This document shows positions 1-8,136 of a stretch of 64,000 nt of DNA, one piece after another. The DNA comes from Amycolatopsis regifaucium. Lineage in GTDB: Bacteria > Actinomycetota > Actinomycetes > Mycobacteriales > Pseudonocardiaceae. The notes beneath the pieces were generated by a model. That model searched no databases, was not told the DNA's origin, and was given only the letters and a program-made list of their open reading frames with translations. The stretch covers positions 1 to 64,000 of the forward strand of contig NZ_LQCI01000003.1 in the NCBI RefSeq assembly GCF_001613935.1, read 5' to 3'. How positions within the stretch are numbered: position 1 is the stretch's first letter; each line of letters begins with the position of its first letter. The position numbers and the translations under genes were made by a program.

Positions 1-44
1 GACGAATCCGAGCTGCTTGATCACTGAAAAGACTCCTCAGAAAT

Positions 45-177
45 CCCCGCCGGGCGGCGGGGAGGAAGAAAGATCCGGTCCGGCGAGCGACTCGCCGGAC
101 TCAAGACGATGACGGTCATACGGTTCACGCTGAGTGGGGCCGGGCCTACTCCTGGGCGGGACGGACCGGCCCCACTC
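45..177. terminator. cluster of three hairpins at the window edge
   Basis: Three inverted repeats lie in the first 180 bases: 45-51 with 56-62 (CCCCGCC), 78-87 with 91-100 (GTCCGGCGAG, 3-nt loop, perfect) and 132-143 with 166-177 (GAGTGGGGCCGG, 22-nt loop). I see no convincing gene between 1 and 335. Most likely these end transcription of the leftward rodlin-like gene and of a gene beyond the left edge. There are no clear T-tracts, which is common in high-GC actinobacteria. Confidence 0.5.
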
Positions 178-335
178 GTGCCGGCGTCGCATCACGTCGT
201 CACGTGCCCGGTCACGGAGCGGAGTGTGCATCTCTTCACCGCGACCGGGCACGCCTTACGACAACGACACGGATCGCCGGACCCGGGCCGAGGTCGGTTT
301 CCGCGCACCACCACGGTCCGCCTCGGCCGGGAGGA

Positions 336-689
336 TCAGTTGCCCTGCGAGGTGCCGCCGTCGGTGATGCCACCGGAGGCGCAGTTGTAGGGGGACTCGC
401 CGCTGGCCTCGTGCGAGCCCGGCGACAGGATCGGGACACCGATACCGTTGAGCGAGTCACGGATCGGGACCTGGACACCGAGCACGTTCACGTCGTTGCC
501 GCAGAGGCCGAGGGTGCCGTTCACGTTGTGCAGCGCGTCGATGTTGTTCGCGTTGATCAGGCCGACCTGGCCGTTGTGGTCGTAGCTGTCGAAGTAGTAG
601 TCATCCGGGGTGTCGGCGGACGCGATGCCGCCGCTCAGGATCGCTCCGGCAGCCATGGTGGCCGCGACGAAACCGATTTTCTTCAACAT
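336..689 (-). CDS. small secreted rodlin/chaplin-like protein
   Basis: A 117-residue exported protein. The start at 689 is chosen because AAGGAG lies just upstream and the product then begins MLKKIGFVAATMAAG, a typical signal peptide ending near ASA-D (about residue 26). The mature part is Asn/Gly/Asp-rich with a LGLCGNDVNVLGVQVPI stretch resembling the short beta-prone segments of streptomycete rodlins and chaplins, surface proteins of aerial hyphae. Two cysteines (in LGLCGN and YNCAS) could form a disulfide. Family assignment is by eye and tentative; it could be another small secreted actinobacterial family. It is monocistronic, with about 300 bp to the next leftward gene upstream. Confidence 0.7.
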   Translation of the reverse strand: MLKKIGFVAATMAAGAILSGGIASADTPDDYYFDSYDHNGQVGLINANNIDALHNVNGTLGLCGNDVNVLGVQVPIRDSLNGIGVPILSPGSHEASGESPYNCASGGITDGGTSQGN

Positions 690-931
690 GGATTCTCCTT
701 GATTCGACGATTGCGTCGTACGAGACGGCAGCAAAGGTGTGTGCCCGCCCGGTGGGAGGAAACGTACTGAGGTCAGACCTTGTTTTCCAACTCATGCCAC
801 CATCGTGTGGGTGCCGCAGACCGCTGACCGCGTAATCCGTGGTCCGAATGGGTTACCCGCCCGTGCGCGGTGGCTGTTCTCCTTATTCGGCCGACGAGGC
901 AGTATGGATAAGAGATCCTGGCACGACAAAT

Positions 932-968
932 AGCCCTGCCGCGCCACAAGAGTGACGCGCACAGGGCT
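932..968 (-). terminator. hairpin terminator after the 984-1388 gene
   Basis: AGCCCTG at 932-938 pairs with CAGGGCT at 962-968, with extra GCG/CGC pairing inside. It lies just downstream of the leftward stop codon at 984, where an end-of-gene hairpin is expected. Confidence 0.6.
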
Positions 969-983
969 GCTTTGTCGCCGGTA

Positions 984-1388
984 TCAGCCGGGCCAGGCCT
1001 CGGCTTCCACTGTCAGTGCCGTCGCGACGTCGATCTCTCCCGAACGTACGCGCCAGGCCAGCGAGTCCGGCTTCGGTCTTATCAACAGCCAGCCGGCGAC
1101 GTCCTTGTCGGCATAGCAAGGGTTTTCCTCGTCGCCGATACCCAGCGAGGCGAAGTAGCGCCGGGCGGGCCAGGTCTCGGGAACCCAGGTGCGAGCCCAG
1201 CGAACGACGATACGAGCGAGGTCGTTCTGGCTGTCCGACGGATGGATGAGGCGGTCTCCGGCGGTGCAGATCAGGCGTGGTGTGAAGGCCGCGCCCAAGG
1301 GCGCGACGATGCGACAGTCGGTCAATTCTCCCCCTGCCCCCGGACGTGGGCACGTTGTTCGCTGATGGGTGCGCGGGTGCGCGAACAA
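984..1388 (-). CDS. hypothetical protein, start uncertain
   Basis: Up to 134 residues and no family recognised. The C-terminal 90 residues look like a real folded domain (ARTWVPETWPARRYFASLGI, then GDEENPCYADKDVAGWLLI and a helical end), while the N-terminus is poor. The open frame begins with TTG at 1388. A TTG at 1325 directly behind an AGGGGGAG tract is an alternative start (113 residues). A different frame upstream opens with ATG at 1419 and a better-looking N-terminus (MSTSPPPPSFLVRAPAHPS), and the two frames meet at the G-run near 1325-1350. A frameshift or sequencing error there is therefore possible. A hairpin terminator follows the stop. Confidence 0.5.
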   Translation of the reverse strand: MFAHPRTHQRTTCPRPGAGGELTDCRIVAPLGAAFTPRLICTAGDRLIHPSDSQNDLARIVVRWARTWVPETWPARRYFASLGIGDEENPCYADKDVAGWLLIRPKPDSLAWRVRSGEIDVATALTVEAEAWPG

Positions 1389-1480
1389 GGAAGGACGGCG
1401 GTGGAGGACTTGTGGACATGATCCGTACTTCCACGGCTCTTTTTTGAACCGGCCGTCATCCTACTGAAGGGAGCTTTCGG

Positions 1481-1624
1481 GTGAAATCCGGGGCGGGCGA
1501 AGAATCGTCACCCGTTCCTGTGAACGTGCGTCTCGACCAGCTCATCGCGGGCATTCCACAGTTGATCAGTCATCTGCCGAAAAAACGTGGAAGAGGGTTC
1601 GAAGTGAACGGGTCTCACCAATAG
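1481..1624 (+). CDS. possible small protein, 47 aa
   Basis: A short GTG-initiated frame with a good ribosome binding site (AAGGGAG, 7 nt before GTG at 1481). It encodes 47 residues with an amphipathic middle (VRLDQLIAGIPQLISHLPKK) and a basic tail. It is divergent from the leftward gene at 984-1388. No family is recognised. The opposite strand is also open here, but that product lacks protein-like character. It might be the 5' remnant of a decayed gene, because the following 450 bp holds nothing convincing. Confidence 0.35.
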   Translation: MKSGAGEESSPVPVNVRLDQLIAGIPQLISHLPKKRGRGFEVNGSHQ

Positions 1625-2094
1625 CGACCTGTGCGTGTACGGCCTCCGCCGCAGGTCGACGACAGTCAGGAGGGAAACTCGCGCGACGAGCGCTCGGCCT
1701 TGCCGGGCTTGTCCGGAGGGGCCCGAAAACCGGTGCCATGGCGGGATCTCAGGACTCGTCTCCTTCGGCGAGCGATCGGTGCGACCCGTGCCACAGGCTC
1801 GCGTACTCGACGCGATACGCGCCCCCTGTGGCTGCCCGGTCTTGTGGCGGCCGTATTTTCCGACCGTGGCCAAGACTAACGGCCCACCTGTCCCATGAGG
1901 AAGTGGATCCCACGCCTCGCACCCGATGAGGGTATTTCCGCGCAAAGAATAACTTAACTGATTACCCGTGCACCCTGGAAGATAAACAACACGATCGAGT
2001 GAGAATGCTGGGTGCGATGGTCGGCGTGGGGTAACTGGCAGTGAGATCGTCGTCGTCACGACCCGAAAGGGCGGCTGCGATATCTGAGGTGCCC
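1625..2094. other. stretch without a supported gene
   Basis: About 470 bp with only Arg/Pro-rich frames of poor coding character on both strands. Around 1930-2010 the sequence becomes AT-richer than its surroundings, as in promoters or decayed sequence. I see no RNA gene or mobile element here. Gene decay next to the small frame at 1481 is a possible explanation. Confidence 0.4.
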
Positions 2095-2131
2095 AAGTGG
2101 GGTGACTGCGGAAACATTGGTCACCCCACTT
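2095..2131 (-). terminator. perfect 12-bp hairpin after the lipoprotein gene
   Basis: AAGTGGGGTGAC at 2095-2106 is the exact reverse complement of 2120-2131, with a 13-nt loop. It starts 25 nt past the stop codon of the leftward lipoprotein gene, the usual place for a factor-independent terminator in actinobacteria. No T-run follows. Confidence 0.7.
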
Positions 2132-2155
2132 CCGGCTGCTACTTTCCGCAGGAGG

Positions 2156-3073
2156 CTATTCGTAAATCACGTAAGCCGGTGTCGGCGTCAGGGCGAGGAC
2201 TTCCTCAGGGGTCATCAAGGCCGCATCGCGGCGAGTGTCCTCGTCGAAGAAGAGTTTGAAGCCGGGCCGCACGTGGGCGGGCTTGCTCGGCATGAGCGTC
2301 TTCCAGGTCGCCTTCTTCGCCGAGCCCGACCCGATCCCGTCGACCACCTTCACTACCGACACCCCAGGGTGCGGACGCAGGAGCTCTTCGTCGCGCACCA
2401 CCGAAGACGTCACCTGGTGGTAGACCATGACCTTGGCGGGAAGCCGGTGTCGCTCCGCCAGCTCACCGAGATAGGCGGCGACCTCGTCGAGTTCGGCTCC
2501 GGTGGTGCGGCCGAACTTCTTGCCCGGGATCGCCCCCGGCTCGACCGCCCACTCGGGGTCGAGCGCGACGCCGACGTCGGGTTCCTTCAACCAGTGCTCA
2601 TAGGCCCGCACTTCGGGCAGAAAGTCGGCCCGCCCGGGCTGGATGTCCAGCAGCAACAGGCCGTTCATCGCGCGCGCGGCGTCGAGATACTCCCGGATGG
2701 TCTTGTCCGCGCAACGACTGCGGTACATCCCGTCCGCGCCGGGGGAGCGGTGCACGGTGGTGGCGATCAACTCGACGACCGGGGTGATCGGCCGCCCCGC
2801 CGGAAAGGTCTTGATCTGCTTTTGGAGTTCGAGGCTCGCGGCCGAGAGATCGCCCGTCATCCGGCCAAGAGCCTTCGAGCCGGGTGCGCCGCAGAAGCCG
2901 ACGAGCAGATTCGTCGCGAGCGGGTCGACGGGCGGCGCGGCGACCGCCGGTTCCACCGGGGCCGGCGTCGCCCGGACGACGAGCCCCGGACTCTGCGGGG
3001 AGGCGCCGCACGCGCTCGCGGCAAGCCCTGCCAGGCCGACGGTGAGTACGAAGCGACGGCTGTGGTTGGGCAT
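2156..3073 (-). CDS. secreted lipoprotein, probable sugar-hydrolase-like barrel
   Basis: 305 residues. The N-terminus has a twin-arginine-like SRRFVL and a lipobox LAASAC with the lipidated Cys at about residue 22, so it should be exported and anchored to the outer face of the membrane. The remainder contains LLLLDIQPGRADFLPEVRAYEHWL and VGVALDPEWAV, a pattern like TIM-barrel glycosidase-related domains, but no specific family or catalytic pair is certain. It is divergent from the polysaccharide deacetylase lipoprotein; the 246-bp gap should hold both promoters. The shared surface location and divergent arrangement suggest, but do not prove, a joint role in cell-wall glycan metabolism. Confidence 0.75.
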   Translation of the reverse strand: MPNHSRRFVLTVGLAGLAASACGASPQSPGLVVRATPAPVEPAVAAPPVDPLATNLLVGFCGAPGSKALGRMTGDLSAASLELQKQIKTFPAGRPITPVVELIATTVHRSPGADGMYRSRCADKTIREYLDAARAMNGLLLLDIQPGRADFLPEVRAYEHWLKEPDVGVALDPEWAVEPGAIPGKKFGRTTGAELDEVAAYLGELAERHRLPAKVMVYHQVTSSVVRDEELLRPHPGVSVVKVVDGIGSGSAKKATWKTLMPSKPAHVRPGFKLFFDEDTRRDAALMTPEEVLALTPTPAYVIYE

Positions 3074-3319
3074 CCGGTCTCCCTGATGGTGCGCTCACGG
3101 CGGCTGGTCTCGTTTTCGGGACCAGGGCTGGAAAGTACCCTCGTTGATCTTCGGGCAAACTCGATTCCCGACGATCACCACATCGTGCGGTTGATGATTT
3201 CGGACTCTCCGCCCCGACCTGCGGATACGTTGATTTTCCAGCGAAGCCAACGAAATCCACGCTCACCCGACCCGGTGGATCGGACTGTCCATGTCTCGAT
3301 ACAGCCGCACACTTCCCGC

Positions 3320-4318
3320 ATGCCTTCTTTTCTCCGGCTCGGCGCGGGGCTCGCCGTCGTCCTTGTGGCCGCTTGCGGGGCTCCCGGGCCAGTGACCCCG
3401 ACACCGGCACCGCCGGCACCGGAACTGGCTGTCGCGCCCGCGCGCGTGACACCCGCGTTCGCGCGTCAGGTGGCCGCTGACGAGCTGGGCCGGATACCGG
3501 TCCTGATGTACCACCGGATCGTCGCGAAGCCGCGGTCGGTCTACGACCGCACGCCCGCCGAGTTCGCCGCGGAGCTGGAACGGCTCGCCGCCGAGAACTA
3601 TGTTCCCGTCACCACCGCCGATCTGGTGAGCCGGAACCTGGACCTGCCCGCCGGAACGCACCCGGTCGTACTGACCTTCGACGACGGCGACCCGAGCGTG
3701 TTCACCCTCGCGCCGGACGGGCAGCCCGCCGCGGGCACGGCCGTGCGGATCCTCTTGGACGTCGCGGCGGCCCATCCTCGATTCCGCCCCGTCGCCAGCC
3801 TGTACGTCAACGAGCACCCGTTCGGTGGAGATGGGCGTGCCCTGCGCTGGCTCTCCGATCATCACTTCGAGATCGGCAATCACACGGCGAAGCACACGAA
3901 TCTGCGCCGTGCCACCGAAACGGCGGCGACCACCGCGATCGCCGACGGTGACGCGCTGATCAGGCAGGCGCTTCCCGGCTATCAGCCCAGCACGCTCGCT
4001 CTGCCTTATGGCGCTCAGCCCCGGCGCGAAGAACTGGCGCTGCAGGGACCGGGCTATTCCTACCGGGGCGCGTTACTCGTAGGGGCCGGGCCCGCTCCTT
4101 CTCCGTGCTCGCGCGCGTTCGAACCTGCCGCGATCCCTCGGATCCGGTCGCAAGGTTCCGGGCCGGAGGCCGAGTACGGCTCGGCACACTGGCTCGATGA
4201 GCTCGGATCCCCGTCCGGGCGCCGCTACACCTCGGACGGGGATCCTGCCACCGTGTCGTACCCGCTGTCGGGCGCCGAGCCGACGGCCGCTTGTGCGGGT
4301 GTGGGCCTTGCCTACTGA
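3320..4318 (+). CDS. polysaccharide deacetylase lipoprotein (NodB fold)
   Basis: 332 residues from ATG at 3320. The signal peptide ends in the lipobox LVAAC, so it is membrane-anchored outside the cell. The NodB-type deacetylase domain shows IPVLMYHRI, the metal-binding TFDDGDPS and the H-x3-H pair in IGNHTAKHTN. These enzymes remove acetyl groups from N-acetylglucosamine-containing polymers; the substrate cannot be told here, with peptidoglycan or an extracellular glycan most likely. The gene carries an in-frame TTA leucine codon at 4073-4075, rare in such genomes and a possible point of bldA control. The end overlaps the next gene by about 20 bp. Confidence 0.85.
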   Translation: MPSFLRLGAGLAVVLVAACGAPGPVTPTPAPPAPELAVAPARVTPAFARQVAADELGRIPVLMYHRIVAKPRSVYDRTPAEFAAELERLAAENYVPVTTADLVSRNLDLPAGTHPVVLTFDDGDPSVFTLAPDGQPAAGTAVRILLDVAAAHPRFRPVASLYVNEHPFGGDGRALRWLSDHHFEIGNHTAKHTNLRRATETAATTAIADGDALIRQALPGYQPSTLALPYGAQPRREELALQGPGYSYRGALLVGAGPAPSPCSRAFEPAAIPRIRSQGSGPEAEYGSAHWLDELGSPSGRRYTSDGDPATVSYPLSGAEPTAACAGVGLAY

Positions 4319-5351
4319 GCCCGCGCACGTGCGCCGCGACGGTCGCCGCATCGACTGGCTGCCGCAACCGCGCTCTCACTCGTTCTCGACCGCGGCGAGC
4401 AGGCCTCCGGCGCAACCGGGTGGTGAGGTCGCGGCCCCGCACAAACACCGGATGCCTCCCCGGGGGCACAGGACCGTCGTCGAAGAGCCGCCTCGGACGC
4501 AGGACAAGCCCGCGCCTCGCACGGCGTGGAAGGCTTCGGAAGCCGACCGAACGTGGTGGCCGCTGATCGTCATCTTCGTGGCACTGATGCTGACCATGGC
4601 TCTTTTCCTGGCGCCCCTCGCCATCGAGACCCGAGTCACCCCGGAACCTGCCCCTCCGAAGCCTCCGCCCTCCTCGGTGGCGGCTGAACCGGCCGACCGA
4701 GCGCCTGAATCCGCCGCGCTGCCGGAAGGTGCTCCCTTCCCTTCGACCGGAGCGGGGACGTGGCGCGTCATCCCCGGTGCGAGCGGTTCCGTGGCGGGCA
4801 CCGGTGCGAAGCGAATGACCTACACGGTCGAAATCGAGAACGGACTCGAACTCCCCTCGTTCCCCCATGAGATCGAGACGATCTTCGCGGATCCTCGCGG
4901 CTGGATCGGGCTCGGTGAAGTGTCGCTCCAGCGGATCGACACCGAGGATCCCCCACCCTCGTTCCGGGTCAGCCTCACCAGTGCCGACACGAGTCGTCGC
5001 CCGGACCTCTGCGGGTTCGAGATCCCTTACGACTCGTCGTGCTACCTCGTCCGCGATCGAAGGATCGTCGTCAACCACGCCCGATGGGTGCGAGGCGCGC
5101 ATTCGTTCCAGGGTGACCTTCCGGGATATCACCAGTACGCGATCAACCACGAGACCGGGCACGCCCTCGGATACGGGCATGTCGGCTGTCCCGCGAACGG
5201 GGCGGCGGCACCGGTGATGATGCAGCAGACCTTCGGGCTGTCCAACAACTACGTCGCGGAACTCAACCGCGCCGAGCCGGGTGCGGCGGCCAAGGTCCGA
5301 GCGGACGGCGCGGTCTGCCGCCCCAACCCCTGGGTTACCGCGGCGAGTTGA
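4299..5351 (+). CDS. DUF3152 metalloprotease-like membrane protein
   Basis: About 350 residues with GTG at 4299 (start uncertain; GTG at 4329 is possible). An N-terminal basic, Pro-rich cytoplasmic part of about 90 residues is followed by one membrane segment (WWPLIVIFVALMLTMALFLAPL), a Pro/Ala-rich linker and a C-terminal extracellular domain. That domain carries NHETGHALGYGH, the full HExxHxxGxxH zinc-binding motif of metzincin-type peptidases. DUF3152 proteins are actinobacterial and of unknown substrate. It overlaps the deacetylase gene, so the two are probably cotranscribed. A GGGGTGC/GCACCCC inverted repeat lies at 5371-5414 after the stop. Confidence 0.8.
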   Translation: MWALPTEPAHVRRDGRRIDWLPQPRSHSFSTAASRPPAQPGGEVAAPHKHRMPPRGHRTVVEEPPRTQDKPAPRTAWKASEADRTWWPLIVIFVALMLTMALFLAPLAIETRVTPEPAPPKPPPSSVAAEPADRAPESAALPEGAPFPSTGAGTWRVIPGASGSVAGTGAKRMTYTVEIENGLELPSFPHEIETIFADPRGWIGLGEVSLQRIDTEDPPPSFRVSLTSADTSRRPDLCGFEIPYDSSCYLVRDRRIVVNHARWVRGAHSFQGDLPGYHQYAINHETGHALGYGHVGCPANGAAAPVMMQQTFGLSNNYVAELNRAEPGAAAKVRADGAVCRPNPWVTAAS

Positions 5352-5462
5352 GCTTCAGGCCCTTCTCGCCGGGGTGCCGTCACCCGATCAGGTAAGAGTC
5401 GGCACGAGCACCCCGCACACCTTCGACCACCGGGTACCCGAGAGTAAACGGAGGAGAAGAAG

Positions 5463-5975
5463 ATGCCCGACAACGAGTTACCCGGATTCCTGATCATCGG
5501 TCTGATCTTCGTCGTCGCGGACGGCCAGGTCCTCTACCGCGGCGCCCGCCGCTACCTGCGCGGACGAGACGGCGGGGAAGGGAGCGGTTCGACGGCCTGG
5601 ATGGTGGTGACCGTCTTCCACCTGGTCTCCATCGGAGTGCTTGCCCTGCTCTCGGTCGTAGGCCCCCAGTGGTCGGGCTCGACGTCAGCGCTGGTCGGCA
5701 GGCTGGGCATCTTCCTCCTGCTGATGGCCCTGGCCCACGTACTCACGCTGTCCGTGCTCGCCCGCCAGCGACAGGACGACGTCGTCGAGGCGCATTTCCA
5801 CGAGCGAGAGACCGAACGGCCCGTGACATCGGTGGGTCCGGAGGCCGAAGTCAGGGTCAAGCAGACACCGACCGACGCTGTCTGGCAGCCGACCGTCACC
5901 CCGGTTCCCGGGCAGGAGGGGCGTCACCCCCAGGTGAGCCCGGATCTCGGGAGTCAAGGACCCTACCGGGCCTGA
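5463..5975 (+). CDS. small membrane protein, three predicted helices
   Basis: 170 residues with a strong GGAGGAG site before ATG at 5463. Hydrophobic segments lie at about residues 7-22, 46-66 and 80-100, followed by a hydrophilic, charged C-terminal tail of 65 residues that is probably cytoplasmic. No family recognised. Codon 6 is a TTA leucine codon (ELP), the second TTA gene in this stretch, so its translation could depend on the rare leucyl tRNA. It is convergent with the transglutaminase-like gene, only 28 bp from its stop. Confidence 0.75.
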   Translation: MPDNELPGFLIIGLIFVVADGQVLYRGARRYLRGRDGGEGSGSTAWMVVTVFHLVSIGVLALLSVVGPQWSGSTSALVGRLGIFLLLMALAHVLTLSVLARQRQDDVVEAHFHERETERPVTSVGPEAEVRVKQTPTDAVWQPTVTPVPGQEGRHPQVSPDLGSQGPYRA

Positions 5976-6003
5976 GAAGCGAGGAGTCGGCTCCGGTTGC
6001 CGT

Positions 6004-8136
6004 TCAGGAGTGGCCGGGCAACAACGTGCGCGGGTTCACGGCGGCGCGGAGCCGGGCGCGCAGGCCACGTTTGGCCAAGCCACGCCGGACTTCCCGTACC
6101 GCCGCCCACGCCTGCGGTCCGGAATGCGGGCCGGTGCCGACCCCCGACCACAGTGCGACGTCCACTGTGGACGCCAACAGGCGCAAGCCCTCCACTGTGG
6201 ACGGATCGACGGTGCCGTGCGCGACCGCCGCCAGATCGCGGACCGTCATACCGGCGGTACACGGGACGCGGTGCTCGCGTAGCCGGTCCTTGACCTCCCG
6301 GCAGGCACCGAGCACCGCGCCGATGCCGGGCTGACGTCGCCGTCGCCACGCCCGCACGCCCTTGGCCAGCGGGATCCCGGCGAACCACGCCACCGTCAGC
6401 GCCGCGAGCGCGATCAGGATCGGGCCGTACGGGAACGTCCAGCCACCGTCTCCGGTGCCGCCGTCGCCGGGGCCGGAATCGCCACCGGGCAGCGGCCGAT
6501 CCCGCAACTGCTCGGCCGGCGGCAGTTGTGTTCGCGCCTGCGCGGTCACCGCCGCCAGGCTGTTCGCGCTGCCGGCCGTGGTGCGCGCTTCGCCCGTCGG
6601 ATCCAGCGCCACCCAGCCGACGCCGGAGACGGCGACCTCCGGCCAGGCCACGGCATCGCCGTTGTGGACGGTGTAACCGCCGTCGGCATTCGGCTTGTCC
6701 GGCGTCCGGAAGCCGACCACCAGCCGGGCCGGGATGGCGAGGGTCCGGGCGAGGGCGACGTACGCGCTCGCGAACTGCTCGCTCGTGCCCAGTTTGGTCT
6801 CGAACAGGAACTTCCGAAGTTGTGGCCAGCTGTGTCCGCTGGGCAGGTCGGTGCCGGTGGCCAGCCGATAGTGCTCACGCAAGAACCGCTCCAGCGCGAG
6901 CGCGATCCGGAAACTGGGTCGCAACCCGCCGACGGCGTCCCGGGCGAGTTGCCCGACTTCCGGCGGCACGTCGCCGATGCCCGCGAGACCGCCGGGAGCG
7001 GACGAGTCGAGCGCCGCGTCGAGCAGATCCGCCGGATTGATCTCCGGTGACCACCAGCTGAGGGAGTACCGCTGCGGGCCGTCGGTAGGGCGCGGTAGCC
7101 AAAGCGTGCCCTGCGATTCCTCGACCAGCGGAGCGATCCCGTCGACCGCCGCGGGCCATGTCTGGCTCGGAAGCCACGGGCCGGCCAGACCGCTCGTGGT
7201 GACCGTCGCCGATCGCCGGTGCGTGGGCACGTCCACCGCCGGACCGGGAGCCAGCTCGGTACCGAGCCGCCGGTAGCGGCTGCCGGGGCTCCAGTTGACG
7301 CCGTCGAAGAGGTCGAAAGCGACCAGTGGCCAGCGGTCGGTGTCGGCGTCGCCGCGGAAGGAGAACACCGGCGTGTTCGGGTGTTCCAGCCGGTAGGCCA
7401 GCTCGTCCAGCGGGTTCGCGACCCGCGCGTCGAGTTCGGCGAGCTGATCCTGTTTCAGCGAGTACGCCGGTCCGGGCGCGGGCACGAGCAGATTCGCGAC
7501 GAGCGCCCCGGCGACGCCGAGTACGAACGCGGGTACGGCCAACGTCAGCATGGGCGCTTTCCTGCGGTGACCTTCCACGTCCGCCTGCGGCATCAGGGCG
7601 AACACCCCACCCGCGACCGCCGCGTACCCGAGGCCGCCGAACAGGGCCGTGACTCCGGACATCGCCTGGAAAAGCTGGCTCACCACCACGACGGCGAAAC
7701 TCGGAAGAAGTGCGAGGAGCGGCCGCCTCAGCCGGAGCAGCTCCACCCCGAGCACCCCGGCCAGCAGCACCAGCAGCGGGACGAACAGCACTGTGGACGG
7801 CTCCGGTCGCGCCGGCCAGGTCGACTGCAGCGCGAGCCGCCAGGATTCGGTGACGCCGTCCGCGAGCGCGGAAACCGTGGCGCCGGTGGGAAAACCGGCG
7901 GCCGTCGTCGCATAGAGCACGGTCTCGACCACCCCGGCCAGCCCCACGGCCAGCAGCGACAACGCCCGCCACGGCGCCAGGGCCACCCAGCGCGCGCACA
8001 GCTCGGTGACGCCGAAGGCCAGAATCAGCGGGACGCCGATGGGTGCGAGCAACGCCGTCACGCCGAACACCGGAGTGAAGAACAGTCCCGCGACCGCGGC
8101 GGCCAGCAGGATCAACGCGGTGGTGAGGCGGTTCAT
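6004..8136 (-). CDS. TgpA-type membrane transglutaminase-like protein, catalytic residues replaced
   Basis: 710 residues from ATG at 8136, which overlaps the stop of the DUF58 gene (ATGA). GAGGTGG lies upstream. About six N-terminal membrane helices (residues 1-210) precede an extracellular transglutaminase-like core, then a further membrane helix (about 600-625) and a cytoplasmic tail. In active members the core reads G-x-C-E-Q-F and H-A-W-x-E-V. Here it reads GTSEQFA and AVAWPEV, so the nucleophilic Cys is Ser and the His is missing while WVALDPTG with the Asp remains. It is therefore probably not a Cys transglutaminase. Last gene of the MoxR-DUF58-TgpA operon, whose products are thought to act together at the cell envelope. 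Confidence 0.88.
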   Translation of the reverse strand: MNRLTTALILLAAAVAGLFFTPVFGVTALLAPIGVPLILAFGVTELCARWVALAPWRALSLLAVGLAGVVETVLYATTAAGFPTGATVSALADGVTESWRLALQSTWPARPEPSTVLFVPLLVLLAGVLGVELLRLRRPLLALLPSFAVVVVSQLFQAMSGVTALFGGLGYAAVAGGVFALMPQADVEGHRRKAPMLTLAVPAFVLGVAGALVANLLVPAPGPAYSLKQDQLAELDARVANPLDELAYRLEHPNTPVFSFRGDADTDRWPLVAFDLFDGVNWSPGSRYRRLGTELAPGPAVDVPTHRRSATVTTSGLAGPWLPSQTWPAAVDGIAPLVEESQGTLWLPRPTDGPQRYSLSWWSPEINPADLLDAALDSSAPGGLAGIGDVPPEVGQLARDAVGGLRPSFRIALALERFLREHYRLATGTDLPSGHSWPQLRKFLFETKLGTSEQFASAYVALARTLAIPARLVVGFRTPDKPNADGGYTVHNGDAVAWPEVAVSGVGWVALDPTGEARTTAGSANSLAAVTAQARTQLPPAEQLRDRPLPGGDSGPGDGGTGDGGWTFPYGPILIALAALTVAWFAGIPLAKGVRAWRRRRQPGIGAVLGACREVKDRLREHRVPCTAGMTVRDLAAVAHGTVDPSTVEGLRLLASTVDVALWSGVGTGPHSGPQAWAAVREVRRGLAKRGLRARLRAAVNPRTLLPGHS

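Noticed and set aside
1508..2059. 183-codon leftward open frame
   Set aside because: Composition is unlike a protein (Arg/Ser/Pro-rich, no hydrophobic core), no ribosome binding site; typical chance frame in high-GC DNA.
2102..3319. Long rightward open frame upstream of the deacetylase
   Set aside because: It is antisense to the lipoprotein gene and merely in frame with the deacetylase; the signal peptide and lipobox place the true start at 3320.
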